A DNA stretch of 56,231 bases, from assembly GCA_032718475.1 (NCBI GenBank), contig JAUCBJ010002154.1:1-56231 (forward strand). Direction: 5' to 3'. The notes under the pieces were generated by a model, which worked only from the letters and a program-made list of their open reading frames with translations, had not been told where the DNA came from and made no database searches. The stretch's first letter is position 1; each line of letters opens with the position of its first letter. Below, one piece after another: positions 30,950 through 40,534 of the stretch. Source of the DNA: Nemertoderma westbladi. Its lineage: Eukaryota; Xenacoelomorpha; Nemertodermatida; Nemertodermatidae. The position numbers and the translations under genes were made by a program.

Positions 30950-31062
30950 CAAATGTCATGGGTGATAGGGAGTTGTGGCGGTGCAATTTTGTTGACAAGC
31001 CGGCACAGCATTCTTAAAAATGCAGCTGCAATGCAGCATGCCGATCCTAGTAGTAGTAGTAG

Positions 31063-31904
31063 ATAGGGCCTTATCGTAGGAATTGGGCTCTACAGCCTCT
31101 TGAGTAAAGAATCGTACGGCGTGTTCATCGCGAGTCTTCGCGTTGTAACGATCTATCACTTCATTTGTTCGTCGTTGTAATCGACTTGTCCCGCTGGATG
31201 GATGAGGTGACACAGGTTCACTTGGTTTCGCCAAGTTTCATTTTCCGTAAGGAGGTCGATGGTATTCTCCTCGTCGAATAGTTGATGAATATCGCATTAT
31301 CTGAGGAGTATGGTGTTCCCTCAGGTGTGTCGTCTCCCTCACTGATTTCCTCTTCCCATTCACTCACCTGGTAGACTTGATCTTTAGGTAGCCTTTCCAT
31401 GAGTGTCCTACGGGAAGGTCCAGTAAAGTACCAACCTACTCTAGTTCTTCCCGCATAGGTCTGCAATGGTTGCGGTTGAGCAGGCCGTTTCTCTAATGTC
31501 TCAAGCGCCTCATGCGCATTTTGGCCGATGAGTATTTGTACCCCTGGGTAGTCGGTGTTGAATCTAGGTATCTCATGCTGCTGGGTGAAATCATCATCAT
31601 CCCAGTTATAAGGTTCCACTTGGCTGGTAGCGAAGTTCTTTATCGCCACCATTTTTACTGACCTTATACTGTGTTCTCCTAGTTCATCCTGGGGGGTGGA
31701 CAACGCGCCTACATAGTAGTCTGTAGCTACTGTAGATTTCCAAACCTGCATAATTCCTGAAAGGTTCAACTTAGTTTGGAACTTGGGTTGTCCAGCAAAG
31801 ATGTCTTCGGCTAGTTCTTTGTCGATGAATGTTCCTGTGCTGCCGGAGTCAAGGAGGGCGTTCACTATATAGCTCTTTTTTAACCCGTGGACTCTCAACT
31901 GCAC
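31063..31904 (-). CDS. BEL/Pao element 2 aspartic protease and start of pol
   Basis: The frame at 31218-31904 begins with QLRVHGLKKS, then ALLDSGSTGTFI, the intact Asp-Ser-Gly active site of a retropepsin-type protease. LIGQNAHEAL and TRVGWYFTGP follow. It processes the polyprotein. The next frame (31073-31234) carries RLQRRTNEVIDRYN up to the LINE insertion, and pol resumes at 26103. The segment is preceded in the same frame by the gag stop TGA at 31959-31961. Confidence 0.85.
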
Positions 31905-31958
31905 TACGGGAAATTCTTGGATTCCTACGTTGGAAGTTGGCGCTTTCCAAGATGGTTG

Positions 31959-33125
31959 TCAGTCAGGAATAGTTAGGGGGAGCTCACTATCAGTTTCAGT
32001 CTCATACGTAAGTGCTCGATACACTGCGGTGTTTATTAGATAACAGGATTCGTTTTCGTCGGAGAATTCATCCGTGTAGAATCGTTCCATCTCAGAACTG
32101 TGGTCAGTGTCGTTCACATCACTGAATTGGACATGTAGTTTGGACTCACTTACCTGACTCGGGTTGTTTCTTTCAAATTCGGTGTGCAACAAGATATGAT
32201 GTTTCGCGCCGCACTTCGCACATCTTGCGTCGGAGTAACAGGTTCGCCGTTGGTGTCCTTGTCTGAGACAATTATAACACAACCGCTTATCCCACATGAC
32301 TTCGCGTCTATCTTTTAGGGATTTCTTTAAGAATTCCTCACACACACTTAAACGGTGGGGCCCGTCGCACAACGCACATTTTGGTTTGATGTTACTTACT
32401 TTACCTTGGGTAGTGTTGTGCACACTCGTTTTTTCCTCGGGCTTTCTTCCATTAACTCTCTTAGGAGACGTAGGAGGAGTTTTCGTTACCTGTTCTTTAG
32501 GTGCCTTGTTGACATAGTAAGATCTTTTGGTGTCTTTCCCATTGCACTCCTCTTGAGAGGTTTGGCTTTCGCCGTCGTCTGTATAACACACTGGTGTTAC
32601 CTTTCTCCTAGAAACGGGTTTTTCACTTACCTTATTTTCCGGTGTCTTCTCTCGGGACTGCATTAGGAGCTGTAATCTTACCTCTCCATTTAAGAATGAC
32701 ATGAGATCAGCCATGGTAGGGTCTCTTTGTTGCTGGTCCATCATATAGAGCACTTTCTTGTCCCAGCGAGTACCTACTCCACCCTTGGGCAAAGTAGAGG
32801 CTACGGCTCCAATAACCATGGAACTCTGATATTCATGAGACTTACCTAACCAATCCAGTTGTCTACAGATCTCCTGAATCTCATCGGAAAACTCTATAAT
32901 CCCGCTGTTAAGGAACTTTCGGGGTGCTACCAATTTTGCATACAAATACCTAGCTATGTTTCTCCTATTACCATACCTGATGTTTAGTGTATCCCAAACT
33001 TGTCTTAACCCATCTGGATGTCCAATAAACTTTAATGCCATTAACTTGGGAGGTCCTTCCAAACACTCTAAGTTTCTCTCCGTTAGATAGTACAGAGTTC
33101 TGTATGTTATCTTTGTAATATTCAT
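31959..33125 (-). CDS. BEL/Pao element 2 gag, C-terminal part with zinc knuckles
   Basis: The true gag register enters this frame near 33070 and leaves the frame of 32968-33963. The segment with LMALKFIGHPDGLRQVWDTL is the conserved BEL gag core. Three Cys/His motifs follow: CALCDGPHRLSVC, CYNCLRQGHQRRTC and CAKCGAKHHILLH. They would bind the RNA genome. The frame ends with TGA followed by CAA, in frame with the protease, which could be read through in an active copy or could be a lesion. Confidence 0.85.
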   Translation of the reverse strand: MNITKITYRTLYYLTERNLECLEGPPKLMALKFIGHPDGLRQVWDTLNIRYGNRRNIARYLYAKLVAPRKFLNSGIIEFSDEIQEICRQLDWLGKSHEYQSSMVIGAVASTLPKGGVGTRWDKKVLYMMDQQQRDPTMADLMSFLNGEVRLQLLMQSREKTPENKVSEKPVSRRKVTPVCYTDDGESQTSQEECNGKDTKRSYYVNKAPKEQVTKTPPTSPKRVNGRKPEEKTSVHNTTQGKVSNIKPKCALCDGPHRLSVCEEFLKKSLKDRREVMWDKRLCYNCLRQGHQRRTCYSDARCAKCGAKHHILLHTEFERNNPSQVSESKLHVQFSDVNDTDHSSEMERFYTDEFSDENESCYLINTAVYRALTYETETDSELPLTIPD

Positions 33126-34065
33126 TAAAAGGTAACCATTTCATCTCATCTCCATTGAACTTGACGATCTCTCCCACTTTTACCGCTTGACGGGCTTCGG
33201 TTCTAGCCATTTGACGCGTAAAACTTTCTTGGGCCATCGTGTTATTTAATATCGAGTTATCGGTATATAAATTTCTCGGATTATGATCAGGTCTATATGG
33301 AATATCATTGTCAACAGGTTTATAATTACCCTTAATAGGGTTTACTATAGGAGTTTCTACTTCACTAGCAGTATAGATGCGTGTAGGCTCCACACCTTGC
33401 GCATGAAATACTTCAGACCTAACAGGTTGACACATTGTTACAGGGGGTGGTGGTATACCCCTTTGTGTATTTACTAATTTATCGCGTTCTAACGCGATAC
33501 TCTGCTGCACTTCTTGCAACTCTAACCTACTTTCCCTTACTGTTCCCTTGAACTGTTGAACAGTCTCCTGCATCTGCCCGAGCAGGAGATCCATCCCCCG
33601 CCGTCCCTCATCCACCCACTCGACCGCCGAAGCGGGAGCTGCCAACATAGTAGCGGGTAGACGAGGGACGACGGGCGATAAATCTTTAATGTCTCGCTCG
33701 GCGTCCAGGACATGAATTGTCTCAGGGACTGTTCTACTGGGCACAGGTAGTTTAGTACTGTGCAAAGGGAATTTAGAGGTAGGTTCTGGGAGTACAGGTG
33801 TCTCTATCACCGAAGGGGTGGCTTCGAGAACAGGCCTAATTATTTCAGGCTCATCTACTATAGTAGGGAGTCTTTCTACTCTAATAATTTGGTCTGTGGG
33901 CTCTGTACTACCTAAGTCTGTGCTAGCTAGTTGCCTTCTCACAGCTGGGGGCAAATTAGGCAATTTCTGACGGTGCGGCGTTCTTCTACGCCTGCTGGAA
34001 TGAGATCTATTTCCTCCGCCTTCGGGATCTGTTGTATCGCCTTCATCAGATGATGTAAACCCCTG
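32968..34065 (-). pseudogene. BEL/Pao element 2 gag, middle part
   Basis: The frame is continuous with the coiled-coil segment across TGA at 34066-34068. It carries an Arg-rich stretch (SSRRRRTPHR), then Pro/Val-rich linker sequence and a helical segment (about 33490-33600). ESFTRQMARTEAR and MKWLPFNEYYKDNI mark the approach to the gag core. The frame is lost near 33070, where the next frame takes over. Confidence 0.72.
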
Positions 34066-34389
34066 TCACTTGGGAGTAGATCGACTTATCATCTGCCAAT
34101 GACTAGCTGTTCTCTGTTTATCTATGTAGTCTTGCTTCTCTTGAAGATTTTCCAACTCTAGTTGGGTGGTCTCTTCAGACGCCCTCCGTTCTGCTTCTGC
34201 CACTGCTACCTTTCCTTCCGCTTCTGCCGCTGCCACTGCCGCTTTTCTTTCCGCTTCGGCCACTTTTCTTTCCACTTCGGCCGCTTTTCTTTCCGCTTCT
34301 ACCGCTGCCATTGCCGCTTTTCTTTCCACTTCTGCCTCTGCCGCTGCTGCTGCTGCTGTCTTTCTGTCTTCTATACGTTTTTTCTTCAC
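34066..34389 (-). pseudogene. BEL/Pao element 2 gag, Ala/Glu-rich coiled coil
   Basis: The segment has repeats of the type AEAERKAA/VEAERK over about 70 residues, a likely coiled coil for gag assembly. It is joined in frame to the preceding segment across TAA at 34390-34392 and to the next across TGA at 34066. The complementary strand gives Ser/Ala-rich open frames, which are shadows. Confidence 0.72.
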
Positions 34390-34392
34390 TTG

Positions 34393-35082
34393 TTATTCTT
34401 GAACCCTAGCGATGCGGCTGCTTTCATCAAATTTAGCTTGGTTCGCAGCTAACATTTCCGCATCTAATGCGTCCAACACAAACTTGGCTCCTTCACTAGT
34501 AGGGCGAAGTCCAGCCAGCCGTCTCCTCAACTCTTTGTCACCTATAAATCGTTGATAGTCCGACAGATAGATGTCAATGGCGTCCTTCTTCTGAGGTTTC
34601 TCTGATGTCGCTTCGCTTTCCACTTGAGAAAAAGTAGCGTCTGTTGATTCTCCGTGGGTTGAGCGCTCAGCCAGCTGAATTTTCCACTGGGCCGTTCCTT
34701 GAACTTTGAGACCCACTCGCTGGAACCAAGTTTTTACGGCAACTTGCAACGACGTGTCTTGGCTTCTTTTCGAAGCTTCCTCAAAGGCCGATAGGATTAG
34801 TCTGATTCTTAGGATACGTTCTCGAACTTGATAAAGCAGCTCTCCCTGCTCTTGAGGTCCTTGGGGTTGTTGAAACAGTTGTTCCTCTAATCGCTCCAAA
34901 GAGCTGAAGAATCCCTGTACATATCCTGCTGCCAACCTCTTCCACACAGCTGGATCTCTAGTGTCCCTTACCACTCCCATCCTGTATAAGTCCTCCCAGG
35001 CAGCTTCCGATAAGTTAAACGGGAGTCCGGGTCCGGGGAAGTTCCATTGCGTCTCGACAATAGACTTCAGTTCCTCCTTCAT
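34393..35082 (-). CDS. BEL/Pao element 2 gag, N-terminal region part 2
   Basis: This is a 229-codon helical, charged frame with a Trp-rich start (WNFPGPGLPFNLSEAAWEDL). It sits between the gag start and the coiled coil. It has no motif I can name, and the assignment to gag rests on position and continuous frame. The junction with 35129-35527 needs a frame change near 35100. Confidence 0.65.
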   Translation of the reverse strand: MKEELKSIVETQWNFPGPGLPFNLSEAAWEDLYRMGVVRDTRDPAVWKRLAAGYVQGFFSSLERLEEQLFQQPQGPQEQGELLYQVRERILRIRLILSAFEEASKRSQDTSLQVAVKTWFQRVGLKVQGTAQWKIQLAERSTHGESTDATFSQVESEATSEKPQKKDAIDIYLSDYQRFIGDKELRRRLAGLRPTSEGAKFVLDALDAEMLAANQAKFDESSRIARVQE

Positions 35083-35128
35083 GTATCCCGCATAACTGTC
35101 CTTGGTCGATCGCTTACTTCTCGCCCAA

Positions 35129-35527
35129 TCAATTTGATGTACTCAATACTCTAGTGAGTACGGCTTCAGGAAGAATGAGAAGTGGATCCGAATAAACTGC
35201 ATCTGCCATCTTTGCTCCGCGCTCGGGTGTCAACTCTACAGTATCTGAACTACTGGAGCTATCGGGCTGCTGAGAAATAAGTTCTCGGCTCGAGTGTTGC
35301 TGTTGTTTAACAGCTGCCTCTTGGTCCCGCTTGACTTGAGCCCGAGTGCCTATGATAGACCTACGGTACTTTACTAGCCTAGGGTCTGATACTACTACTG
35401 GAGGGATGACCTTTCTTACAGTAGGAGGGGAGTTGAACTTCGGTCTCAAACGTTCCGCACTCCTATCTGGATCACAGATTGTTGTATCTAGGAGACTGTC
35501 TGACAGGTTTTGCTTTGTGTCAGCCAT
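35129..35527 (-). CDS. BEL/Pao element 2 gag, N-terminus
   Basis: The ATG at 35527 (MADTKQNLSDSLLDTT) is the first in frame after the long leader and is the likely gag start. The product is polar and Ser/Gln-rich with no recognised domain. It ends at TGA 35129, and the gag sequence goes on in another frame. Confidence 0.65.
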   Translation of the reverse strand: MADTKQNLSDSLLDTTICDPDRSAERLRPKFNSPPTVRKVIPPVVVSDPRLVKYRRSIIGTRAQVKRDQEAAVKQQQHSSRELISQQPDSSSSSDTVELTPERGAKMADAVYSDPLLILPEAVLTRVLSTSN

Positions 35528-37441
35528 GTTTGTTTGTACAGTTGAATGCCTACTGCTAGAACTACAGTTAAAGCAAGTCTAGTAATTCAGTATCAACTAA
35601 AAGCCTAGTAATTAATTACTGATATCGTTACTCAGTGTAACGTGATATATACAATATATTAGAATACTGGTATACACTTATAGTATATATAAGTATTATT
35701 TCAGACTAGGGTTTGTCACAAAATACCGGTATATAATTTCAGCGCAAATATATATAATATATAATAAGCCTACCGTGAATACCGGTATACAGCTTACACT
35801 TATAGTATATATAAGTATAATTATAGATTAAATTAATTACAGAATACCGGTATATAATTTCAGCATAAATTTATAGAAATAAACATAATAAGCCTATCGT
35901 AAATACCGGTATGTCAATTATTTTATAATAACTGAATTTCTGAATTTTAGGGTTAGTTTACGTTACTTTATTACCGTTATTTAAGCAGTAGTCCAACTGA
36001 TATTAAGACCTAATTGATGTATGACAGGCCTACTATTTTATAAATCGGTTTGAGTTGATTTATAATATATATATACCCGTATAATGGGTTTTTGTCAATA
36101 TTTGAAATAAATGTTATTATTTCTAGGTAAGGAGTCACTTCACAGAAGCTGAACGCTCTCAGTGAAGTGCTACTTGTTGGACACTAAAACAAATAATTCT
36201 AATTTGCTAAGTTACTTATTACTACAAATTACGTACAATTGCGGGGTGAGATTACAATCTCTAAATAAACACAAAAAAATTACACGTACAAATTTTAGGG
36301 TAATTTTACAGGAAATCTACAAACCAGTCTAACAAGGGGTTAGAATTTCTGGTTATTACAAACGGACAGGAAACTACGGTGTTTGAAAATAATAAAGCAG
36401 TGGTAAATATATTGCGTTGTCTAGATAAGAAAATACCACCGTCTGACGACTTATAGTCTCTAGCTTTACAGCTCTATAAGTACTACGTTATGTACCCGGA
36501 ATGTCCCTACCTAGAAGTTAATTACCACAGCCATCCATAGCTAACGTGCCTATTAACCACTTTACAACACAAATATACTGCCTACAAACTAATTACCTTC
36601 GGAAAGCACTGTACACTAAACCCTAAATTAGGTACAAATACTTATACAACAAATAACCAGCAGTTAAATATACCTGTACAGCCAAAAAGAACCACGGTAT
36701 CTGTTGGAGTGACTAGAGCATAAAATCACCAGTCTTTACCTACGCCAAACAGCCCTGATGTAGTACCGGGGTTAATTTAACTATAACGGTATGTATAACG
36801 AGCACAATTACTGTAGGAATAAACTTGGGGTTGTGTATGTTGCGAATAATCGCATATAGTCTGAATAATAAATATTACGCTACCTGTACAGACTACACAA
36901 ACAAAATACAAACCAAATGCTGACAGACTACTATCAAGCCTAAATAAACTACAGTATATGCAGACTCCGAAATGGTTAGTTAGTATGCGTTCTAACCGAG
37001 TAGTACGACTTATTCTTTCGGAGGGGATTTATTTACCTTACAACACTGGATGCTCCCACCTTTCTAACTAGTATTTTATCGGACATACACTCTACACACA
37101 CTGCAATCTCTTCGGACCTGACAACAGCCAGACAACAATCCAGCCTACAAATTACTTGTACAATCTGAGCAGGCTTATACGCCTTCTGCTCAATATTAAC
37201 TTACAGATAAATAAAACTGACAGAAATAAGTAAAATCCCAATAAAAACCAGGGCTGCAGTCCCTGATTAAATATCAAGACCTACCAGTATATAATTAGCA
37301 AAATCGAATAATACTGCTGTACTTGTACTGCTGTAAGTACCGGTTCGGGTGGTTATGTAGTTAGGCCTACAGGTTACCGGTCGACCGGTACTTTCGACTT
37401 TATTGCCTACGTTGCAATAAAGAAACTACTATAACTGTTAT
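35528..37441 (-). other. 5' leader of BEL/Pao element 2
   Basis: The 1.9 kb between 5' LTR and gag contain no coding frame. The gag-proximal part (35650-35930) is built of diverged tandem units with ATACCGGTAT palindromes and CTTATAGTATATATAAG. A tRNA primer site next to the LTR at 37441 was not recognised. The length is unusual for a BEL leader and may hide an insertion. Confidence 0.6.
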
Positions 37442-38592
37442 TGTTCGCGCTTTTAGACCTTTAGCAGTTTAACCTGCCAAATTTAGGTGTCTTCTAGTTT
37501 ATAAATCGACTTTAGCCTATAACAAGTATTTGTTGCATATAAAGTTACATTAGCCGAAGCCAGCCTATGCGCGACCATTCACCCACAGTTAAGGGAGACT
37601 GGATTCGGAGGCTCTGACCTTATTGCGGTGTAGACTTACTGTATTATTCGATTGCTCGTTACTATAATATCTCTGACAAATATTATTTACTTTCGGGAAA
37701 TATTAACAGTTCCTTTAGGACGTGGCGCTCTAAGTATATAAACAGAGTTATGACTTACACTAAACACAACGGGATGGCTAATGATTTTCGTATAAAGCGC
37801 ATTCTTTAGGAAATGCTTTGTTATCTGTCACACTCATGCACACTACCGCACACTGCTGCACACTGATCTGCCGACCTTCACCAAATTTGATCATATATAA
37901 GGAGAATAGCAACTGACACATGTATAGACAATAGCAACTGACACACTATAATGTAAGTCGCAGTTGCTACAGGTAACCGGTCTCTCTAACCTTCAGTATA
38001 TCAAGAAGATTGGGGTTTTATGATTATTTATCGATATTCTCCAAATATAACAACATATCTATCAACTTATAACAATTAATAACAGACAGTAAACAGATAT
38101 GTATAGTTCGTGTGTACTGGTATGGTATGGTTTGGGCTGATAACAGTTATACGTTCCTATAATCAAAGCCGTCGAATGTTTGGCTAAAGTCTGAAACTAA
38201 GAATAATTCCAAAGCCGATGTTCTGGGGCTCAGGAAAAGGTAAACAAAGACCATCATGCATTGCGCGATTTCCCGTAGGCTTCTGTGCAAATAAAATGAA
38301 AATCGCTCTGATTGGTCGAGTGAGCTGAACAAAGAGAGTTAAGAAAGCTCCACATCGACATCAAAATCAGCTGATAGATTTGTCATCTGAACCATACTGT
38401 ATTAAGAGTATTTTGGCGTATTGCGGCATAAAATGGCTTGTTATGTCCGCTAAAGTACACATACAGAAAAATGGCTTTTTATGTCTGCTAAAACACCTAC
38501 ACAGTAAGAAAAACGGCTTTTTATGTCCGCTAAAACACCTACAGAGTACTTTGCGGGGAAAATGACTAGTTATATCCGCAAAAGCCTTTACA
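37442..38592 (-). repeat. 5' LTR of BEL/Pao element 2 (1151 bp)
   Basis: It aligns with 15247-16314 at high identity, apart from an extra ~100 bp at 38102-38200 and a small rearrangement near 37923. On the - strand it starts TGTAAAGGCT with four ~45-bp tandem units and ends GCGCGAACA. It would carry the promoter of the element. Confidence 0.9.
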
Positions 38593-38597
38593 CCCAA
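38593..38597. repeat. Target site duplication CCCAA, right copy
   Basis: This is the right copy of the BEL/Pao element 2 target duplication, matching 15242-15246. Confidence 0.88.
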
Positions 38598-38763
38598 TGT
38601 ATGTTACCATCAGCCCCAAATGCATAAACATGATTCCCCACTGAATACAACCAACCCCAATTAGCACCTGCCGGTATGTACAGATAAATGATCAGATTTT
38701 TAAACAAAATTGCGCAGATGTCAGAAAATACCCCTGTAAATATATAATTATATAATTAATATA

Positions 38764-38837
38764 CAAGTGGCCCTAAATGCTAGGTAGTATCTGAGGGAGT
38801 AAGACCCCATGTCCTATTTTATTGTTTTCATATTAAT
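38764..38837 (-). repeat. Inverted repeat, right arm (74 bp)
   Basis: This is the reverse complement of 14768-14841 with two mismatches. See the left arm. Confidence 0.85.
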
Positions 38838-39369
38838 TTTTAATTAGGCTGTTTCATTAGTTTACTAAATACTATTTTATTAACTTTTACTGTACTATGC
38901 TGTATATATATATAATATTATTAATAAATTTATTTGTATTTCTTGTGCTATGTGTACCCTGTTTTGGTGTACGAATACAATAATAATATTAATAAATCAG
39001 ACATCAGATAACTCAGTTTTACCAGGCCTTCGGCCATTCAGTATTCAACACGCGGCGACACGTAGGAAACTTTCCAAAGACGAACGGTCGGGATCCTCAG
39101 CCAACCAGGATCCCGTAACAGCTACATTAGTATAATGCCAATGGGTAGAAAAGTCAAGACACTAGGGAAGAATACCTGAAATTCGCTAAAGGAAATGACT
39201 AAAAATAATATTTTCACTTGCAATCTCTCAGCTTTTAGAAAATATTGTATTATTTGAAAAGAAAAATCATCACAATAACCAGTATTATCAGTGTAAATGA
39301 TTTCTTAGGCATAAAGGTCCCTGTCCTATACAAATTAACACAAAAGACCCCAAAAGACCAAATATAATT

Positions 39370-39468
39370 TAAAAATACCCCAAAAAAACTGTAACCTGTT
39401 CCGTTCCCTCAGCAGCTGAGCTAGCTAGGGTTAAAAAGGTATTTTTGAACTGTTTTGGGGTATTTTGG
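39370..39468. repeat. Imperfect inverted repeat with AAAATACCCCAAAA arms
   Basis: Arms of about 20 bases at the two ends share AAAATACCCCAAAA and AACTGT-type flanks around a ~50-base loop. It may be a small MITE or hairpin in the intron. Confidence 0.55.
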
Positions 39469-39676
39469 GTAATTCGAGGACCCAAATCTCCCGAAAAACG
39501 TAGCGCCATCCTTCTTAATAAAATGTAGAGCACCGACAGTCTATTGGCATCTGCCTAAGTACCGATGACTCCTTTTTACACATTGTAGCCTACACCCTGT
39601 CCAAATTCCGTACCGTTTCCTGTATAAACAATTAATTTGCTTCATTTTCATAATGTTTTAGCTGTATGTTGAATAA

Positions 39677-39746
39677 TTAGTTAATAAAAGTAAAAAATTA
39701 GTTAAAGAAAGTATTTTTTAAAGTACTTTTTACTTTTATTAACTAA
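39677..39746. repeat. Perfect 20-bp inverted repeat with 30-bp spacer
   Basis: TTAGTTAATAAAAGTAAAAA at 39677-39696 is the exact reverse complement of 39727-39746. It lies about 180 bp before the TM3 exon. No function is shown. Confidence 0.85.
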
Positions 39747-39923
39747 TTTATGGAAAATTAGTGAAATTTTTTAAAAATATTAGTGAGAAAAAGAAGATTT
39801 TTCAACTAAAATTATTTTTCAGGTTTAAAAGATCAAGTCTGTAGCTCATTCTAAGAGATTACTAAATAACAGATAAATCAGTGGTGTAAATAGATGCTGT
39901 TTCAAATTTTCACTATTTCGCAG

Positions 39924-40284
39924 AGAGATCAGCTGTATAGCTACTGTGTTCAGCGTCCACCCGGCTGGAGCGATGTCTGTACTCCAGATCTACGTGCTGA
40001 TGTGCGTCTTCTTCAATCTAATGACAGTCCTCCTCACCGCCATATCGGATTATCTGCGTCACACCAAGTCGAGTCGGATGCGGTACATAGCAGCTGGAAT
40101 GATGGCGGAAAACGAGGGAAGAGAAATAAGATACAATTCGTTCGGAAGACGTGTAGTAGGTGGTCCTGGAAGGAAGACGGTTAAGAGGACGAATGGCTGG
40201 ATGATGGAGAGGTTCAGTGGAACAATGATGGCCTGGGAGGAAGAAGAAGAATTCAGTGTGGCTGAGAAGATAAAACGATTTTTG
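39924..40284 (+). CDS. Cys-loop ligand-gated ion channel, exon encoding end of TM2, TM3 and cytoplasmic loop
   Basis: The exon begins after TTTCGCAG at 39923 with one base that completes the Arg codon split at 13908. The product continues TM2 (EISCIATVFSVHP), where HP takes the place of the conserved L/H-P in the TM2-TM3 loop. TM3 follows (SVLQIYVLMCVFFNLMTVLL) with the conserved Cys in place. The distance from the TM2 0' Arg to this Cys is within one residue of that in glycine receptors. A charged loop follows, with GRRVVGGPGRK and an EEEEE run, then AEKIKRFL. A 5' splice site at TTG|GTGAAT (40284/40285) in phase 0 links it to the last exon; this donor is weak, and 40284 is the least certain boundary. 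Confidence 0.88.
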
Positions 40285-40534
40285 GTGAATATCGATTTAT
40301 TTTGTGCTAATCTCCAATAGTTATGATCTAGTAATTTTGTCGTGTTTTTGCCCATAATATTTTTTACATAGAATGCCATCATAAAAGCACTAATTTTGAT
40401 GCTGCAACAAAATTTTAGCAGCAAATTTATTTGATAAAAAATGTAGAATGATGAACCAGGGCGTAACTGGAGTTCAGTTGAATTGAGTTCAGAAAATAAT
40501 ATATTCAAACAAATTATAATTCAATATATTTCAG
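40285..40534 (+). other. Last intron of the Cys-loop receptor gene (250 bp)
   Basis: It runs from GTGAAT to AATATATTTCAG. Retention would end the protein after a few codons at TAG 40318-40320, leaving a protein without TM4. Confidence 0.65.

Larger units (their letters stand above)
26114..31062 (+). mobile_element. APE-type LINE nested in BEL/Pao element 2
   Basis: It starts near four GGTCA repeats and ends with a TAG-repeat tail (about 31048-31062), flanked by a 10-bp target duplication. It contains one long ORF with endonuclease and RT and is itself interrupted by a solo LTR. Without the solo LTR it is about 3.8 kb, so it is probably near full length. A 5'-truncated relative lies at 41855-42365. 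Confidence 0.88.
15247..38592 (-). mobile_element. BEL/Pao LTR retrotransposon 2, giant, with accessory ORF
   Basis: Two long direct LTRs (15247-16314 and 37442-38592) bounded by CCCAA enclose - strand gag, protease, RT, RNase H and integrase in BEL order, reading from 35527 to 22176. A further ~4.1-kb accessory reading frame follows (20494-16393). Without the nested LINE and solo LTR the element is about 18.4 kb, far longer than the usual BEL/Pao size of roughly 5-10 kb. LTR substitution divergence is low (5 differences in the first ~480 bases, all transitions), so it is fairly recent, yet the genes carry several stops and frameshifts. It lies in intron 13909-39923 of the Cys-loop receptor gene, antisense to that gene. 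Confidence 0.9.
38598..39923 (+). other. Intron sequence before Cys-loop receptor TM3 exon
   Basis: Apart from the inverted repeats listed separately, the stretch holds AT-rich DNA and short meaningless frames. It ends TTTTCACTATTTCGCAG at 39923, a good 3' splice site. Confidence 0.6.

Noticed and set aside
39894-40184. 96-codon frame starting at ATG 39894
   Set aside because: It overlaps the TM3 exon in another frame and crosses the splice acceptor; the exon frame has clear TM3 similarity.
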